A stretch of DNA of 64,000 nt from Conoideocrella luteorostrata. Its lineage: Eukaryota > Ascomycota > Sordariomycetes > Hypocreales > Clavicipitaceae. Position 1 is the first letter of the stretch. The number at the start of each line of letters is the position of its first letter. The translations under genes were made by a program, and so were the position numbers. The DNA is taken from the NCBI GenBank assembly GCA_032433595.1, contig JASWJB010000177.1, positions 26,289 to 90,288 on the forward strand, written 5' to 3'. This document shows, one piece after another, positions 61,311-64,000 of this stretch. The notes beneath the pieces were generated by a model. That model was given only the letters and a program-made list of their open reading frames with translations, was not told the DNA's origin and searched no databases.

Positions 61311-62348
61311 AGGGGCGGGTTCGGATGGTGATGCATTTGAGGTTTTGTTGGAGGGCGAGGGGGGGACCGGATGACCATCTATCTACGGAGTACGGAGTGC
61401 TAGATACTCCATCCAGCCTGAGTGAGTGTTGATGCAAGCTGCCCGCCGCGATAACTATCGTTGGCACCAGACTGGCCTGTATCTCATCCGTAGGGCAGGA
61501 TGCTCCATTCCCAGTTTTCCATAGCTAGTTACCATACGGAGTCTATTAACTTGACTTGACTTGACTTGGAGCGCCGCACGCAGGGGCGTGGTTGAAAACC
61601 AGCAATCGCAACCAAATAGCAAAATGTGCGTACTAGTACAACTCGTTGACTCGCATTCACCTTCGCATAGCTAGCCCAGATCCTGTCTCTATCCGTTTTT
61701 CCTTTGTCTTTGTTTCCTTCAGTAATAGCCAGTACTCATCCGGAGTGGCTCGACAAATTGGAGAAACGGTAAATAATGACTCGCGTTGCCAAGCGCCAAC
61801 AATGCACAATACCGCAAGAAATCTATCCGGTTTTTAAAAGTGGCTGCACCTGCGATTCCCACATGGCCCCATGTTTCATCCTGCTGTTTCAGACGGCATG
61901 TGCAGTCCTGTGCTTTCATCTTTCATCACTACGAGCAATTGATTGCTTGATTCGATCCAATTCAATCCCAATGATTGGCTGAGGAGATATATTTTCAGAT
62001 TTTCAGGGGACTGTGTCTCTCGGATTCTAGAGTCTAGATTCAACTCAACTCCGCCCCCACTCGTCTCTCAATATGGTGGTACTCAAAACCTTGGCTTCTC
62101 GTCTGGAGATTGTTGCATTTCCATCTGCTCTGCCAAGGCCAAGAGGCACTGCCAGGCTTGTATTGATCAAAACTCGTTTATAATCAACGACAATATGCTG
62201 TTATAAGATTACCTTTTCCAGTCACATGACAATACTTAGAAAGACCACATTCTCATTGACTATCAACGAGTTTTAATTAATATATAAGCCTGTAACTACA
62301 TAAATTACGGTTATCCACACCGGAGCATCTATTCATGCCCTTTTTCTC
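61311..62348. other. Intergenic region between VOC gene and amidase
   Basis: No gene is supported. TACGGAGTACGGAGTG (motif copy at 61383-61391) lies just after the VOC gene, and an ACTTG pentamer repeat at 61549-61569. Confidence 0.5.
61549..61569. repeat. Pentanucleotide repeat (ACTTG)n
   Basis: Four ACTTG units in non-coding DNA. Confidence 0.8.
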
Positions 62349-63914
62349 TTACAGTGGAACAGGTATATTCCTCTGCAGGTAGCCCCTCCACTTGGGTAAT
62401 GTCCTGGCGAATTTTGTGCCCTTGGTCAAGTCTTCAATTGCGCTTCCCCACTTCACGAGCTCCCCCTCTGCCCAGGCTGTCTGCAGAATAGCTAGGCCGT
62501 ATCCCATGCCCGAGTCCGAGTGGATGCCAGCGGGAATCGTGATGACAGGGTATCCGGCCTGTGCGGAAATCTGGTAGCTCTGACCGACATCAGGCGGGAC
62601 CAGCAGACCGCTCAGCGTCTTGTTCTTGTATTTGAGAGCGTCATTGATGCCATTCCTGGAGGAGGATTGACAAAAGTTCAGAGCCTGCCAGTAGGTTTCG
62701 TCTCGGATGCCCTTGGTTTTCTGGGAGGCGAGGAAGCCGTCCTGGCCGGAGTACCAGGCAGGATTGCCCAGAGGCCAAGGATTACCACCCGAGGAGCCGT
62801 CATTGTCCAAGTTGTATTGGATAATATCGTCAATGGTTCGGATTTTGGTGTTGTTCAGTTCAGCGAGATATTTGTTAATATTGTTATAGAAGTCGACCTT
62901 CACGTAGGTGTACTCAGACTCGTTAGGGCGTCCACGAGTAGTGCCGTAGTCCCAGTTCCAGCCATCTGGGGACACAATAGTTTCGTAGTTTGTGATCTCG
63001 GTGTTGTTGATGATGGTAGCACCGGCAGACTCGATCAGCTTGATGAGAGAAGTCAAGGTTGCCTGCTGCTCGGCGTCGGCATGAACCCAAAAACTCTTCC
63101 AGGGAATCCCGAATGTGGCATTCTTGAGAGAGGCTTTGGTAGTCAGAAATTGAGCGTATCCGCCCTCGGGGGTTTTACCCTTTTGCGCAGAGGTGTAGTT
63201 GTCGTGGCAGTCAATGCCATAGATAGCGTCAAAGGCGTAGACGGCATCATGTACCGTGCGGCCAAAGGTGCCCACGGAATCCTGGTGCTCTGTTTCGGGA
63301 ATAACTCCGCCACGAGAGGTGAGACCAACAGTAGGTTTGAAACCAACAATAGAGTTCCTCATGGCAGGATTGATGACTGGAAGCAACCCCCAGTCAGCGA
63401 TTGTCGCATTCTTGGAGACAGCGTAACGGCAGAACAGTCTTCGAACTGAAGCACAGAGAGCATAGGCAACACGGGAAAAGACTCACCACTTCCATCGGTC
63501 TCAGTTCCCAGCGAGAAGGCAATGACATTGGCCCCGACACCGACGCCACTTCCAGACGAACTACCACCAGGGTTCACCGTTAAATTATAGGCGCTTCTGC
63601 ATTGTCCTTTACGACCAGAATACCCCTCGGAGTAGTTGTTGCTTCGCATGTCAGCCCACTCACTCAGAGTAGCTTTACCAAAGAGAACAGCACCGGCTTT
63701 GCGCAGCTGGGCAACAACATGAGCATCCCGGGGAACACGGCTGCCCAGAAGAGCCCAGCTACCGGCAGTAGTCTCAAGATTGTCTTTTGTGCCAATATTG
63801 TCCTTGACAGTAAACGGAATGCCGTGCAGTTTTCCACGAACCTTGCCAGCCTTGCGTTCAGCGTCACGTTCAGAAGCAATGGCAAGAGCGTCCGGGTTGA
63901 CTTGCATGACAGAG
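62349..63914 (-). CDS. Amidase (amidase signature family), 5' end beyond the window
   Basis: A Ser-cisSer-Lys amidohydrolase that cleaves amide bonds; the substrate is unknown. Two exons are visible, 63914-63487 and 63376-62349 (485 codons with stop), with a phase-1 intron (GTGAGT / TTCCAG) inside the ETDGSG-VINPAMRNSIVGFKP block. The catalytic Lys is in PFTVKDNIG, and the Ser pair lies in the Gly/Ser stretch NPGGSSSGSGVGVGANVIAF. Later blocks VGFKPTVGLTSRGGVIP and QISAQAGYPVITIPAG are typical of the family. An acceptor (AATACAG) at 63915 shows that at least one more 5' exon lies upstream, probably crossing the right edge. No break is seen. Confidence 0.9.
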
Positions 63915-64000
63915 CTGTATTGTAGTCAGCCAAACGAACTCTCTGACAGGGAGTAATCAACCGTAATGTCGGTAGGCCGGTTTGTAATGTTGAAAGGGGG

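Noticed and set aside
1..64000. tRNA, rRNA, CRISPR, phage or bacterial operon features
   Set aside because: None seen on reading both strands; the sequence is eukaryotic with spliceosomal introns.

Overview
This is nuclear DNA of a filamentous ascomycete, most likely a Sordariomycete of the Hypocreales type. The evidence is short spliceosomal introns (about 50-200 nt) with GTAAGT-like donors, CTAAC-like branch points and YAG acceptors, a Zn2Cys6 regulator, a ferrichrome-type siderophore synthetase, Pezizomycotina-style housekeeping genes, and a transposon relic carrying RIP-like C-to-T and G-to-A stops. The species call is inference only. All exon structures were built by hand from reading-frame continuity and splice signals.

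Left part (1-11 kb) is a housekeeping block: MED7 (Mediator), BYE1 (PHD-TFIIS-SPOC chromatin/Pol II factor), PRE9 (proteasome alpha subunit), a PAP2-type lipid phosphatase (DPP1-like) and a WW/FF protein (URN1-like). From 11 to 14.7 kb there are only weak small reading frames. A full Zn2Cys6 transcription factor follows (14.7-17.0 kb). Between 17 and 24.5 kb lies a gene-poor stretch holding a decayed Tc1/mariner transposase.

The centre (24.5-50.7 kb) is a siderophore locus. sidA (L-ornithine N5-monooxygenase, the committed step) and sidC (a 4,864-residue ferrichrome/ferricrocin-type NRPS with order A-T-C-A-T-C-T-C-A-T-C-T-C-T-C) are divergent across about 4 kb. Three exact ATCTGATAA sites, the known binding motif of the iron-responsive GATA repressor (SreA/SRE/Urbs1), lie between them. 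A divergent P450 / 14-TM MFS pair sits next to sidA and may or may not belong to the cluster. A DUF1479 putative oxygenase converges on sidC.

The right part (54-60.3 kb) carries a divergent choline oxidase and betaine aldehyde dehydrogenase pair, which together make glycine betaine from choline. Both proteins end in a peroxisomal PTS1-type tripeptide (ARL and AKL). A small glyoxalase/VOC protein and the 3' part of an amidase close the window.

Across the whole window the 9-mer TACTCCGTA/TACGGAGTA occurs 14 times by my reading, always between genes, against about 0.5 expected by chance. In places it is tandem or a perfect inverted repeat. I know of no function for it, and it is the least explained signal here.
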